64,000 nucleotides of DNA from NCBI RefSeq assembly GCF_001457415.1, contig NZ_LN881720.1, positions 286,022-350,021 on the forward strand. Reading direction: 5' to 3'. Origin of the DNA: Gorillibacterium timonense (GTDB lineage: Bacteria > Bacillota > Bacilli > Paenibacillales > NBRC-103111). A model generated the notes under the pieces. It was not told where the DNA came from. It saw nothing but the letters and a program-made list of their open reading frames with translations, and did not search any database. Below, in pieces: positions 1-7,963 of this stretch; position 1 is the first letter of the stretch, and every line of letters begins with the position of its first letter. Both the position numbers and the translations under genes were made by a program.

Positions 1-119
1 CGAAGAACGTCGAAGAGGATTCGCTGGCTGTCGCCCGCGAACGCCAATCCAACAAGGCGGGTTACGCCGCCAAGCTTCGCGCTCGGCTGAAAAACCGCCC
101 GAAGGACGAAGACGAATAA
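1..119 (+). CDS. glmU: GlmU C-terminal end (partial)
   Basis: Only the last 38 codons are in the window, read from base 3 to the TAA at 117-119. The end carries the stretch LAVARERQSNKAGYAAKL, which resembles the C-terminus of GlmU, the bifunctional N-acetylglucosamine-1-phosphate uridyltransferase/acetyltransferase that makes UDP-GlcNAc for the cell wall. The position upstream of ctc and pth also fits. In B. subtilis prs lies between glmU and ctc; here ctc follows directly. The call rests on a short tail, so it is moderately sure. Confidence 0.6.
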   Translation, partial: KNVEEDSLAVARERQSNKAGYAAKLRARLKNRPKDEDE

Positions 120-160
120 GCGGACTCCGTTTCTTTTTTTCGTGATTTCTAAAAAAAATG

Positions 161-186
161 GTTTAACACCTCCTTGAATAGGGTAA
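161..186 (+). promoter_or_regulatory. SigB-type promoter of ctc
   Basis: GTTTAA at 161-166 and GGGTAA at 181-186 are separated by exactly 14 bases. This fits the SigB consensus (GTTTAA, 12-15 bases, GGGWAW), and ctc is a classic SigB-dependent gene in B. subtilis, where the spacing is also about 14. It lies about 115 bases before the ctc start. Whether this organism has SigB cannot be seen; a related sigma factor could use it. Confidence 0.6.
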
Positions 187-299
187 ATAAATAGGTGAAA
201 CCTATTTCTCTCATCCGCGTCGAACAAGCCCGCCTCCGGCTCTAGGGACGGACAGCGGGCAAGTCCGGGAAGCACGGAAGTTCAAGGAGGTTCTTTTGT

Positions 300-926
300 A
301 TGTCCATTCAGTTGAAGGCCGAGATTCGCACGGGAAAAACCCGTTCGGCAATCCGGGGGTTGCGGAATGGAGGGCGGGTACCGGCTTCGGTATACGGCAA
401 GAAGATCTCGTCCGGAGAGTCCATTTCGGTGGAGGAAAAGGAGCTGGGTGCGCTGCTGCGCAAAAATCCCCACGCGATCATTGATCTGATCGTCGGCGGG
501 GAAGGAGCCCAACCGGTCATCATCAATGAAATTCAAAAGGACAAGATGTCCGGCAAGGTGCTGCATGTCGATTTCCATCAGATCAGCATGGATGAGCCGA
601 TCCACTCCGCTCTGCCTGTTGAACTGGTCGGCACGGCGGCCGGAGTGAAGGAGGGCGGCATCCTCACGGTGGAAAGTCACCAAGTGGAAATTCGCTGCCT
701 GCCAAAGGACCTGCCCGCATCCTTGTCCGTCGATATCAGCGAGCTCGGGATCGGAGACAGCATTCATGTATCCTCGATCCAGCTGCCTGAAGGGGTAGAG
801 CTGATCAGCGAGTCGACCGATGTCATCGCCTCCGTTCTCGCGCCGCAGAAGGCTGATGAATCCGATGCCGGCGAGGCTCCGAAGGATGCCCCTGTCGCCG
901 CTCCGGCCGCAGAGGACAACGAATAA
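300..926 (+). CDS. rplY: Ribosomal protein bL25, general stress type (Ctc)
   Basis: The 208-residue protein has an N-terminal 5S-rRNA-binding L25 domain (roughly residues 1-90) and the C-terminal TL5/Ctc beta domain (about 95-180), ending in an Ala/Asp/Pro-rich acidic tail. It binds 5S rRNA in the large ribosomal subunit; the long Ctc form is typical of Bacillales. The ATG at 300 follows AAGGAGG at 283-289. It is preceded by a SigB-like promoter and followed by a clear terminator, so it is probably its own transcription unit before pth. Confidence 0.92.
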   Translation: MSIQLKAEIRTGKTRSAIRGLRNGGRVPASVYGKKISSGESISVEEKELGALLRKNPHAIIDLIVGGEGAQPVIINEIQKDKMSGKVLHVDFHQISMDEPIHSALPVELVGTAAGVKEGGILTVESHQVEIRCLPKDLPASLSVDISELGIGDSIHVSSIQLPEGVELISESTDVIASVLAPQKADESDAGEAPKDAPVAAPAAEDNE

Positions 927-960
927 ACCGACCGGCGTGTTGGCCAGACCGGTTGACGAA

Positions 961-994
961 CGGCAAATCTCCGCTGAGGGGATTTGCCGTTTTT
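961..994 (+). terminator. Rho-independent terminator after ctc
   Basis: CGGCAAATC at 961-969 pairs with GATTTGCCG at 981-989. Three further inner pairs are possible, and a run of five T follows. Confidence 0.85.
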
Positions 995-1110
995 GCTGCG
1001 TATCGGCAGGATTGCTCCGGGACGCGGGAATGTGATACGTTGTAGAAAGCAAAAAATGAGCAGGCAATCGCATCCCGTGCGTAGCTTGAACACGCGGAAG
1101 GAAGAGAAGA

Positions 1111-1671
1111 ATGAAATGGTTTGTCGGGCTGGGAAATCCCGGCCGAGAGTACAAGGATACCCGTCATAATGTGGGCTTCATGGCCCTTGACCGCTTTGCG
1201 GAGGAATGGAACCTCACGTTCAAGGAAAGCAAGTGCAAGGGCTGGATCGCCGAAGGCCTTGTGGAGGGACAGAAGGTATGCCTGCTGAAGCCGGCTACGT
1301 TCATGAACCTGTCCGGGGAAGCGGTTCGCGCTTTCCTGCAGTTCTACAAAGCGAATCTGGACGATATGGTCGTCATCTATGATGATCTCGATACCGAGGT
1401 GGGCCGCATGCGGCTTCGCTACCAAGGAAGCGCCGGAGGGCATAACGGCATCAAGTCGATCATCCAGCACGCGGGGACTCAGACCTTCAACCGCATCCGC
1501 ATCGGCATCTCGCGCCCGCAGCCGGGCCGCAGCGTCGTGGATTATGTCCTCGGCGAATTCAGCAAGGAAGAGCGCAAGCTGCTGCCCGAAGTGTTGGACA
1601 AGACGGGTGAAGCGATGATCTACAGCCTGGGCCACACCTTCGAGCAGACGATGGCTAAGTTTAATAGTTAG
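1111..1671 (+). CDS. pth: Peptidyl-tRNA hydrolase
   Basis: The 186-residue protein is full length for the Pth family, which releases tRNA from peptidyl-tRNA dropped by stalled ribosomes. The N-terminal motif GLGNPGREY and TRHNVGF holds the catalytic histidine (His20). FMNLSGE, VIYDDLD and GSAGGHNGIKSI are the other conserved blocks, with the acidic residue in DDLD assisting catalysis. The ATG at 1111 follows a GGAAG-type ribosome site. The neighbours ctc, fin and mfd are as in B. subtilis. Confidence 0.95.
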   Translation: MKWFVGLGNPGREYKDTRHNVGFMALDRFAEEWNLTFKESKCKGWIAEGLVEGQKVCLLKPATFMNLSGEAVRAFLQFYKANLDDMVVIYDDLDTEVGRMRLRYQGSAGGHNGIKSIIQHAGTQTFNRIRIGISRPQPGRSVVDYVLGEFSKEERKLLPEVLDKTGEAMIYSLGHTFEQTMAKFNS

Positions 1672-1716
1672 TTCGATCGAGCCGCGATAAGGAGTGGCAG
1701 CGAATCCCCATATCCG

Positions 1717-1746
1717 ATATAAAAACCTTCTTTTGCGGGCATACTG
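1717..1746 (+). promoter_or_regulatory. SigF-type promoter of fin
   Basis: ATATA (1717-1721), a 15-base spacer and GGGCATACTG (1737-1746) match the SigF consensus (GYWTA, 15 bases, GGNRANANTR) at 4/5 and 9/10 positions. The gene downstream is fin, a forespore gene driven by SigF in B. subtilis. SigG could also read it, because CATACTG is close to a SigG -10. Confidence 0.5.
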
Positions 1747-1780
1747 AGGGTATACGCCGGTATGCGAGGAGGTTTTACCC

Positions 1781-2011
1781 ATGTCAATTCGTTACGTTTG
1801 CCGCCACTGCGGGTCGACGATCGGAGTGCTGGACAGCGGCGCGGTCAGCGAGCTGCAGTTGGGTCTCCATTTCTTGACCCTCGCGGAGCGGCGGGATATA
1901 ATAGCATATAACGCCGACGGAGGGATGACCGTTAAAGTGGTCTGTGAGTTTTGCCGGGAAGCGCTGGAAGCCCATCCCGAACTCTCCCTCGTCAACAGCC
2001 CGCTGCAATAA
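1781..2011 (+). CDS. fin: Anti-sigma-F factor Fin
   Basis: The 76-residue protein has two zinc-knuckle pairs, CRHC near residue 8 and CEFC near residue 55, and the conserved GLHFLTLAERRDII block of the Fin (YabK) family. In B. subtilis Fin is made in the forespore, binds SigF and helps the switch to SigG. It sits between pth and mfd exactly as there. The ATG at 1781 follows GAGGAGG. A SigF-like promoter lies upstream, which would form a negative feedback loop. Confidence 0.9.
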   Translation: MSIRYVCRHCGSTIGVLDSGAVSELQLGLHFLTLAERRDIIAYNADGGMTVKVVCEFCREALEAHPELSLVNSPLQ

Positions 2012-2071
2012 TGCCGCTTGCGGCATCCTGTGCAGAATAACGATGGGCCAGAAGGCTGAGAAGCTTTAAAT

Positions 2072-2127
2072 CCCCCCACAAGACGAGCGCATGAGCAGAT
2101 GCGCGTCCCGTGTTTGGGGGTTCTTTT
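2072..2127 (+). terminator. Terminator between fin and mfd
   Basis: A long imperfect hairpin starts with CCCCCC at 2072 and closes with TGGGGG near 2120. It has an inner GCGCAT/ATGCGC stem and is followed by TTCTTTT. A second small hairpin (ATGCCG/CGGCAT) directly follows the fin stop codon but has no T-run. Confidence 0.65.
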
Positions 2128-2165
2128 GATGGGCGTTTGTTTGCTTTTTTACCAGGAGGTGCGTC

Positions 2166-5100
2166 ATGCGGGAGTTGATCTCCGCCTTTAAGGAAGATAA
2201 GGATTTTGCCGCGATAGCAGCCGGTGTCGGCTCCGGTATGCGGGAGCAGCTGGTGGCCGGACTTGCCGGCTCATCGCGTCAGGTGATGATCGCCGCTCTC
2301 ATGGATGAGACGGAACGCCCGGTGATGATCGTCACCCATAATATGTTTGCCGCGCAAAAAATAGCGGAGGATTTGGTAGAGTGCATCTCCGCCGATAGAG
2401 TTCTGCTCTACCCCGCTCAGGAAATGCTGGCGGTGGAAGCGGCGGCGGCTAGTCCTGAGACGGAGGCTCAGCGGATCGATGCGCTGACCAAGCTCGCAAC
2501 GGGATTCAAGGGCGTGCTCATCACGCCTTACGCCGGTCTTCGCCGCTTGCTGCCGGAACGGAGCGTCTTTGCCGATTCTTGCATTCGAGTGAAAGAAGGC
2601 GAGGAGCTCGTACTGGAAGAGTTCCTGCGAAGGATCGCTGAGCTCGGCTACGAGAGGGCGGAACGCGTGGAGAAGAAGGGCGAATTCAGCGTTCGGGGCG
2701 GCATTGTCGATCTTTATCCGCTTACATCCGCCACGCCTTACCGCATTGAGTTGTTCGATGTGGAAGTGGATTCGATCCGTTCCTTCGACCCGGAGACGCA
2801 GCGCTCCCAAGACCGCTTATCCTCTCTGGAGATTCCTCCCGCGAAGGAGATCATCGCTTCCGTTAAGCGCTTTCAGAATGCCGCTCATCATGCGGCCGAC
2901 CTCTTGGAGGTTCAGCTTGGCAAAATGACCGATCGCCAAGCCAAGCTGCGCCTGCGCGACACCATTCAGGATGAGCTTGGACGTCTGGAGCAGGGGACGC
3001 CGTTTGCTGGGATTTCCAAGTATATCTCGCTCTTATACCCCGAACGGCAAACTCTGTTTGACTATGTCTCTTCCGATACTCTGCTCTTGATCGACGAGCC
3101 GGCGCGGCTTTTGGAGACGGCGAAGCAGCTGGAGCGCGACGAAGCGGAATGGGTGACGGGTCTTCTTCAGGAAGGGAAGACGCTGCCTCAGCTCGCCCTG
3201 TCCAAGCCCTATGATTCTCTTTTGCACCGCAAGCCGTTCCCGACGATCTATCTCTCGCTGTTCTTGCGCCAGGTTCCCGGGACCCAGCCGCAGAACATCG
3301 TCAATTTCATGTGCCGCACGATGCAGAGCTTCCACGGTCAGATGAACCTGCTCAAAGCTGAGATGGAGCGGTGGAAAAAATCTGGCTCCCGGGTTCTGCT
3401 CCTGGCCGAAGGCAGCGAGCGCAAAGACCGGGTGAGGCGTGTCCTGGCGGACTACAGCATCGAGGAACCGGAGATTCTGGATGGAAATCTCCAGAGTGGG
3501 TTCGAGCTGCCTTCCATTCGGCTCGTCGTCATCACGGAAGGCGAGATGTTCTCCCAAAAGCAGCGCAAGGCGCGGCGCGTGGACAAACGGATCGAGAATG
3601 CTGAGCGAATCAAGAGCTACCAAGAGCTGAAGCCGGGCGATTACGTGGTGCATGTCAACCACGGAATTGGGAAATATATGGGGATCGGCACCCTGGAGGT
3701 CGGAGGCATCCATAAGGATTACATGCATATCCTGTATGCCGGCGGCGACAAGCTGTCCGTTCCGATCGATCAGATCGATCTGATTCAGAAATATGTGGGC
3801 TCCGAGGAGAAGGAGCCGAAGGTTTACAAGCTGGGCGGGACCGAATGGAGCAAGGTCAAGACCAAGGTGCGTTCGTCCGTCAAGGACATCGCGGATGACC
3901 TGATCAAGCTCTATGCCGAGCGGCAGCAGGCCCCCGGGTACGCCTTTACCAAGGATTCCGCGTATCAGGGCGAGTTCGAGGCGATGTTCCCGTATGACGA
4001 GACCCGCGATCAGCTGCGAGCGATATCGGAGATCAAAACCGATATGGAGAAGACGCGACCGATGGACCGGCTCCTGTGCGGCGATGTCGGCTACGGCAAG
4101 ACGGAGGTGGCCGTACGCGCCGCCTTCAAGGCTGCGATCGACGGGAAGCAGGTGGCCATTCTCGTGCCCACGACCATCTTGGCCCAACAGCATTACGAAA
4201 CGTTCCGCGAGCGGTTCAGCGACTATCCGTTTCGCATCAGCGTGCTCAGCCGCTTCCGCTCCAAGAAGGAGCAGACGGAGACGATCAAGGGCATCAAGGC
4301 GGGTACCGTGGATATTGTCATCGGCACACACCGCATCCTGTCGGCCGACATCAAATTCAAGGACCTGGGACTGCTCATCGTCGACGAGGAGCAGCGGTTT
4401 GGCGTCTCCCATAAAGAGAAGCTGAAGCGCCTTAAGACGAACGTCGACGTGCTCACGCTGACGGCTACGCCGATCCCCCGCACCCTGCACATGTCGATGC
4501 TCGGCGTGCGCGACCTCTCGGTCATCGAGACGCCGCCCGAGAACCGTTTCCCCGTGCAGACGTACGTCCTGGAGTACAGCGCCGGGCTCGTCCGCGAGGC
4601 GATCGAGCGCGAGCTTGCCCGCGAGGGACAGGTCTATTACCTGTACAACCGGGTTCAAGGCATCCAGCAGATGGCCGATCAGATTTCGGCGCTCGTTCCC
4701 GATGCGCGCGTGGCGTACGCCCACGGGCAAATGTCCGAACAGGAGCTGGAACGCACCATCCTCGACTTCCTGGACGGCGAATACGATGTGCTCGTCAGCA
4801 CGAGCATCATCGAGACCGGCGTGGACATTCCGAACGTGAATACCCTGATCATTCACGACGCCGACAAGATGGGGTTATCCCAGCTTTATCAGCTGCGCGG
4901 ACGGGTCGGGCGATCGAATCGGATCGCTTACGCCTACTTCACGTATCAACGGGATAAGGTCTTGACGGAAGTGGCGGAGAAGCGTTTGCAGTCGATAAAA
5001 GAGTTTACAGAACTTGGGTCAGGGTTTAAAATTGCTATGAGAGACTTGTCCATTCGAGGCGCAGGCAATCTGCTCGGAGCCGAGCAGCACGGATTTATTG

Positions 5101-5690
5101 CCTCTGTCGGCTTTGACATGTACTCGCAGATGCTGGCCGATGAAATCAACAAGCTGAAGGCGGAAATGGACGGGGGCGCTCAGATTCCGCTTCAGGACTT
5201 CTCGACCCAGCTCGATCTGCAAATCGACGCTTACTTGCCGTCTGATTATATTTATGACAGCATGCAAAAGATCGAGATCTACAAAAAAGTCGCCGGTATT
5301 ACGACGCTTGATGAAGCAGGGGACCTCCAGGATGAGCTGGTGGATCGGTTCGGGGATCTGCCCGAGGCCGTGGACAATCTGCTCGCGGTCGCAAGGGTTA
5401 AAGTATACGGTTCTTTGTTCAAGATCGAATCGATCGTCCAGAAAGGAGAGGATTTCCACCTCAAGCTTCACACCAGCCAGAACGACAAGCTGGACGGCAA
5501 GCGCCTCGTCGCCTTGTCCGCCCAATTCGAGAATAGAATCCGGCTCACGCCGGGAACCCAGATTCAAATCGAGATCAAGGGAAAAGGGTACAAATCGGGC
5601 CGACCGTTCCTGCTTCTTGAAGAAATCCTACAAAAGATGACCGAGGCCCACATCCTGAAAGGAGAATTACAAAATGCAGCAAACGAATAA
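2166..5690 (+). CDS. mfd: Transcription-repair coupling factor Mfd
   Basis: The 1174-residue protein is full length for Mfd, the ATP-driven translocase that removes RNA polymerase stalled at DNA damage and recruits UvrA. In order, it has a UvrB-like N-terminal module (to about 350), the RNA-polymerase interaction domain (about 485-550, with YVVHVNHGIGKY), an SF2 helicase with Walker A GDVGYGKTE near 639, DEEQ near 740 and TATPIPRT near 766, and a C-terminal TRCF domain. The ATG at 2166 follows CAGGAGG. The next gene overlaps its end by 17 bases, which suggests translational coupling. Confidence 0.98.
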   Translation: MRELISAFKEDKDFAAIAAGVGSGMREQLVAGLAGSSRQVMIAALMDETERPVMIVTHNMFAAQKIAEDLVECISADRVLLYPAQEMLAVEAAAASPETEAQRIDALTKLATGFKGVLITPYAGLRRLLPERSVFADSCIRVKEGEELVLEEFLRRIAELGYERAERVEKKGEFSVRGGIVDLYPLTSATPYRIELFDVEVDSIRSFDPETQRSQDRLSSLEIPPAKEIIASVKRFQNAAHHAADLLEVQLGKMTDRQAKLRLRDTIQDELGRLEQGTPFAGISKYISLLYPERQTLFDYVSSDTLLLIDEPARLLETAKQLERDEAEWVTGLLQEGKTLPQLALSKPYDSLLHRKPFPTIYLSLFLRQVPGTQPQNIVNFMCRTMQSFHGQMNLLKAEMERWKKSGSRVLLLAEGSERKDRVRRVLADYSIEEPEILDGNLQSGFELPSIRLVVITEGEMFSQKQRKARRVDKRIENAERIKSYQELKPGDYVVHVNHGIGKYMGIGTLEVGGIHKDYMHILYAGGDKLSVPIDQIDLIQKYVGSEEKEPKVYKLGGTEWSKVKTKVRSSVKDIADDLIKLYAERQQAPGYAFTKDSAYQGEFEAMFPYDETRDQLRAISEIKTDMEKTRPMDRLLCGDVGYGKTEVAVRAAFKAAIDGKQVAILVPTTILAQQHYETFRERFSDYPFRISVLSRFRSKKEQTETIKGIKAGTVDIVIGTHRILSADIKFKDLGLLIVDEEQRFGVSHKEKLKRLKTNVDVLTLTATPIPRTLHMSMLGVRDLSVIETPPENRFPVQTYVLEYSAGLVREAIERELAREGQVYYLYNRVQGIQQMADQISALVPDARVAYAHGQMSEQELERTILDFLDGEYDVLVSTSIIETGVDIPNVNTLIIHDADKMGLSQLYQLRGRVGRSNRIAYAYFTYQRDKVLTEVAEKRLQSIKEFTELGSGFKIAMRDLSIRGAGNLLGAEQHGFIASVGFDMYSQMLADEINKLKAEMDGGAQIPLQDFSTQLDLQIDAYLPSDYIYDSMQKIEIYKKVAGITTLDEAGDLQDELVDRFGDLPEAVDNLLAVARVKVYGSLFKIESIVQKGEDFHLKLHTSQNDKLDGKRLVALSAQFENRIRLTPGTQIQIEIKGKGYKSGRPFLLLEEILQKMTEAHILKGELQNAANE

Positions 5691-6810
5691 ACGGAACTGG
5701 ACGAAAGCTCTGGCCGTGTGTCTGGCTCTGGTCCTGGCCGTTTCTCTTAGCGCCTGCGGAAAGAAAGACGGTTCCAAGGCAGAAGGCAAAGACGACAGCA
5801 AGGTTGTGGCGACGTACAAGGACGGCGAAATCACCCAGAAGGAATTCGATACCTTCCTTGGCGTCAACCAAGTGATGGATTCCACCGGACAAGTCGCCCA
5901 GATGCTCGCCAGCGAAGAGCTGAAGAGCTACATCCAAGACCAGTTCCTCCAGCAGTTGGCCGTATGGAAGGTGCTTGACGCCAAGACGACCGACGAGAAC
6001 CGCAAGGAAGGCGACAAGAAAGCCGACGAGCTGGAAAAGCAGATCAACGATATGGAGGCCGAGAGCAAAACTTCCTTCGAAGCGGCGCTTAAGGAGAGCA
6101 AGATTACCGTTGCCGACCTCAAAAAATATGTTTCGATGACGTACAGCATCGTCCACCAAATGGAGCAATCCTTGACGGATAAGGACATTCAGGAAGCTTA
6201 TGACGCCAACGTGAAGACGAACGCTAACTTCTACGATGTCGTGAACGTTCGACACATCCTGATTGTCACGAAGGAAACCGATTCCACAACAGGGGAATCC
6301 AAGGAAAAGCGCACCAAGGAAGAAGCTTTGAAGCTGGCCAAGGAAGTCAAAGCCAAGCTCGACGCCGGCGGCGACTTCGCTGCACTTGCCAAGGAATACT
6401 CGGAAGATCCGGGCTCCAAGGATAATGGTGGCTTGTATGAGAATCAGCAGATCGGCACATCCCAGTTCGTAGCTCCGTTCCTGAAAGCCATGACGGAACA
6501 AGAAGTGGGCAAGGTCAGCGATCCGGTTGAAACCGACTTCGGCTACCACCTCATCAAGGTCGATTCCCGCAAGACGCTATCTTTTGCAGACGAAAAGGAA
6601 TCGCTCCGTTCCGAGAAAGCGCAGACGAAGCTGTCTGAATTCGTTCAGAACGATTTCCCGTCCTATGAGTTCAAGTCCAATCTGCCGCAGCCTTCCGTCG
6701 CTCCGAGCGCAAGCCCGGCCGCAACCGGCGAAACGAGCCCGGTCGCTTCCCCCGCTGCAAGCCCGATCGCTACGGAAGCGGTTAGCCCGAGCCCGGCAGC
6801 AACGAAGTAG
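5674..6810 (+). CDS. PrsA/SurA-type lipoprotein foldase (parvulin PPIase)
   Basis: The 378-residue protein starts with a lipoprotein signal whose lipobox is SLSAC, so it should be anchored on the outer face of the membrane. A SurA_N-like helical region is followed by a parvulin domain (about residues 185-300: VRHILIV through GYHLIKVDSR). It probably helps exported proteins fold. The last 40 residues are a Pro/Ser/Ala-rich tail (SPAATGETSPVASPAASP). It overlaps mfd by 17 bases and has its own GAAAGGAG ribosome site. In B. subtilis spoVT follows mfd, so this gene is an extra. Confidence 0.85.
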   Translation: MQQTNKRNWTKALAVCLALVLAVSLSACGKKDGSKAEGKDDSKVVATYKDGEITQKEFDTFLGVNQVMDSTGQVAQMLASEELKSYIQDQFLQQLAVWKVLDAKTTDENRKEGDKKADELEKQINDMEAESKTSFEAALKESKITVADLKKYVSMTYSIVHQMEQSLTDKDIQEAYDANVKTNANFYDVVNVRHILIVTKETDSTTGESKEKRTKEEALKLAKEVKAKLDAGGDFAALAKEYSEDPGSKDNGGLYENQQIGTSQFVAPFLKAMTEQEVGKVSDPVETDFGYHLIKVDSRKTLSFADEKESLRSEKAQTKLSEFVQNDFPSYEFKSNLPQPSVAPSASPAATGETSPVASPAASPIATEAVSPSPAATK

Positions 6811-6833
6811 CACAGCGGTTCGCCAACATCTAC

Positions 6834-6867
6834 CAGGGTCCTCCTTCCGGAGGCCCTGTTTCTTTTT
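6834..6867 (+). terminator. Terminator after the foldase gene
   Basis: CAGGGTCCTCC at 6834-6844 pairs with GGAGGCCCTG at 6849-6858 with one bulged T, and is followed by a T-rich run. Confidence 0.8.
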
Positions 6868-6942
6868 CCAGCTTCCGGGCATAATGAAGGGGACAGAAAT
6901 CCAGCCCCAAGAGGCGGTCCTAAGATCGTTCTCAGGTCGGAT

Positions 6943-6971
6943 GCATAACCAGCCGTTCAGGGAGAATACTG
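6943..6971 (+). promoter_or_regulatory. Possible SigG promoter of spoVT
   Basis: GCATA (6943-6947), 17 bases and AATACTG (6965-6971) resemble the SigG consensus (GHATR, 17-18 bases, CATNNTA), with two mismatches in the -10. B. subtilis spoVT is SigG-dependent. The match is imperfect, so the call is tentative. Confidence 0.35.
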
Positions 6972-7027
6972 AGCATACACTTATATCCAGTGAATTTATC
7001 ATCTGAGGAAAGAGAGGCATCACGAGC

Positions 7028-7570
7028 ATGAAAGCAACTGGAATTGTCCGCCGTATTGACGATCTGGGCCGAGTCGTTATCCCGAAGGAGATCCGCCGTA
7101 CCCTGCGCATTCGGGAAGGGGATCCGCTGGAGATTTTCGTTGACCGCGATGGCGAAGTCATTTTGAAAAAGTATTCCCCGATCGGGGAATTGGGTGATTT
7201 TGCGAAGGAATATGCGGATTCGCTGTTTGAAAACACCAATCACATCGTCCTTGTCACAGACCGGGACAATATCATCGCCGTATCTGGCGGATCCAAGAAG
7301 GATTTTATGGACAAGCAGGTAGGCAGCATTGTGGAGAGCTCCATGGAGAACCGCAGGTCGGCATTGGAAAGCGGCTCCGGCAGCTATGAAATCGTCAAGG
7401 ACAACAAGGAAACGTATTCGTCTTATGTCGTATCCCCGATCGTTGCTGGCGGAGATCCCATCGGATCTGTGATCATGCTCAGCAAGGAAGAAGGCGTCAA
7501 GATGGGCGAGATGGAGCAAAAGATGGCGGAAATCGCCTCCGGCTTCCTCGGCAAGCAGATGGAGCAGTAA
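7028..7570 (+). CDS. spoVT: Stage V sporulation regulator SpoVT
   Basis: The 180-residue protein has an AbrB/MazE-type swapped-hairpin DNA-binding domain at residues 1-50 (MKATGIVRRIDDLGRVVIPK) and a GAF-like sensor domain from about 55 to 178. SpoVT modulates SigG-dependent genes in the forespore and affects spore germination properties. The length equals that of B. subtilis SpoVT. The ATG at 7028 follows GAAAGAGAGG. It lies between the mfd/foldase unit and yabM. Confidence 0.95.
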   Translation: MKATGIVRRIDDLGRVVIPKEIRRTLRIREGDPLEIFVDRDGEVILKKYSPIGELGDFAKEYADSLFENTNHIVLVTDRDNIIAVSGGSKKDFMDKQVGSIVESSMENRRSALESGSGSYEIVKDNKETYSSYVVSPIVAGGDPIGSVIMLSKEEGVKMGEMEQKMAEIASGFLGKQMEQ

Positions 7571-7701
7571 GGTTGTCAGCCGCGAGGCGGATGAACATCC
7601 GGCTATCGGCAGACGCCGCGAGCCGCGGGCATACTAACCATGAACGTAACCGCGAGTGTAACCGTGAACGAAAGCCTTGAACGTACCAGCACATGCGGTT
7701 T

Positions 7702-7737
7702 AAACTCTTCCTTGCTTCGGCATGGAAGAGTTTTTTA
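7702..7737 (+). terminator. Terminator after spoVT
   Basis: AAACTCTTCC at 7702-7711 pairs with GGAAGAGTTT and is followed by a T-run. Upstream, 7635-7690 holds short GTAACCG(C/T)GA-like repeats of no clear role; I see no gene in 7571-7963. Confidence 0.85.
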
Positions 7738-7963
7738 TTACGGCATGAGTTTGAGTCGGCTTCCGAGGCTGGCCCGTTCCACTCGAACGGTTGGGACTTG
7801 ATGCTACTGCATGTTAGGATTTTTGGGCTATTATTTAAGCGGTAACTATTGTCCATTTCATTCGTCTCCGCGGTCTGACAACACGCTTGAGTCTCCGGCC
7901 CGGTTGGTCGCATCCCGCAAATGCGCTATAATAGGAGCAGCTTGCGTAAGGGACGGGACATGC

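Noticed and set aside
3033..4856. Long minus-strand open frame (607 codons) opposite mfd
   Set aside because: It lies entirely inside the conserved mfd gene, has no ribosome site, and its translation is rich in His/Leu/Asp as expected for an antisense shadow of GC-rich coding DNA.
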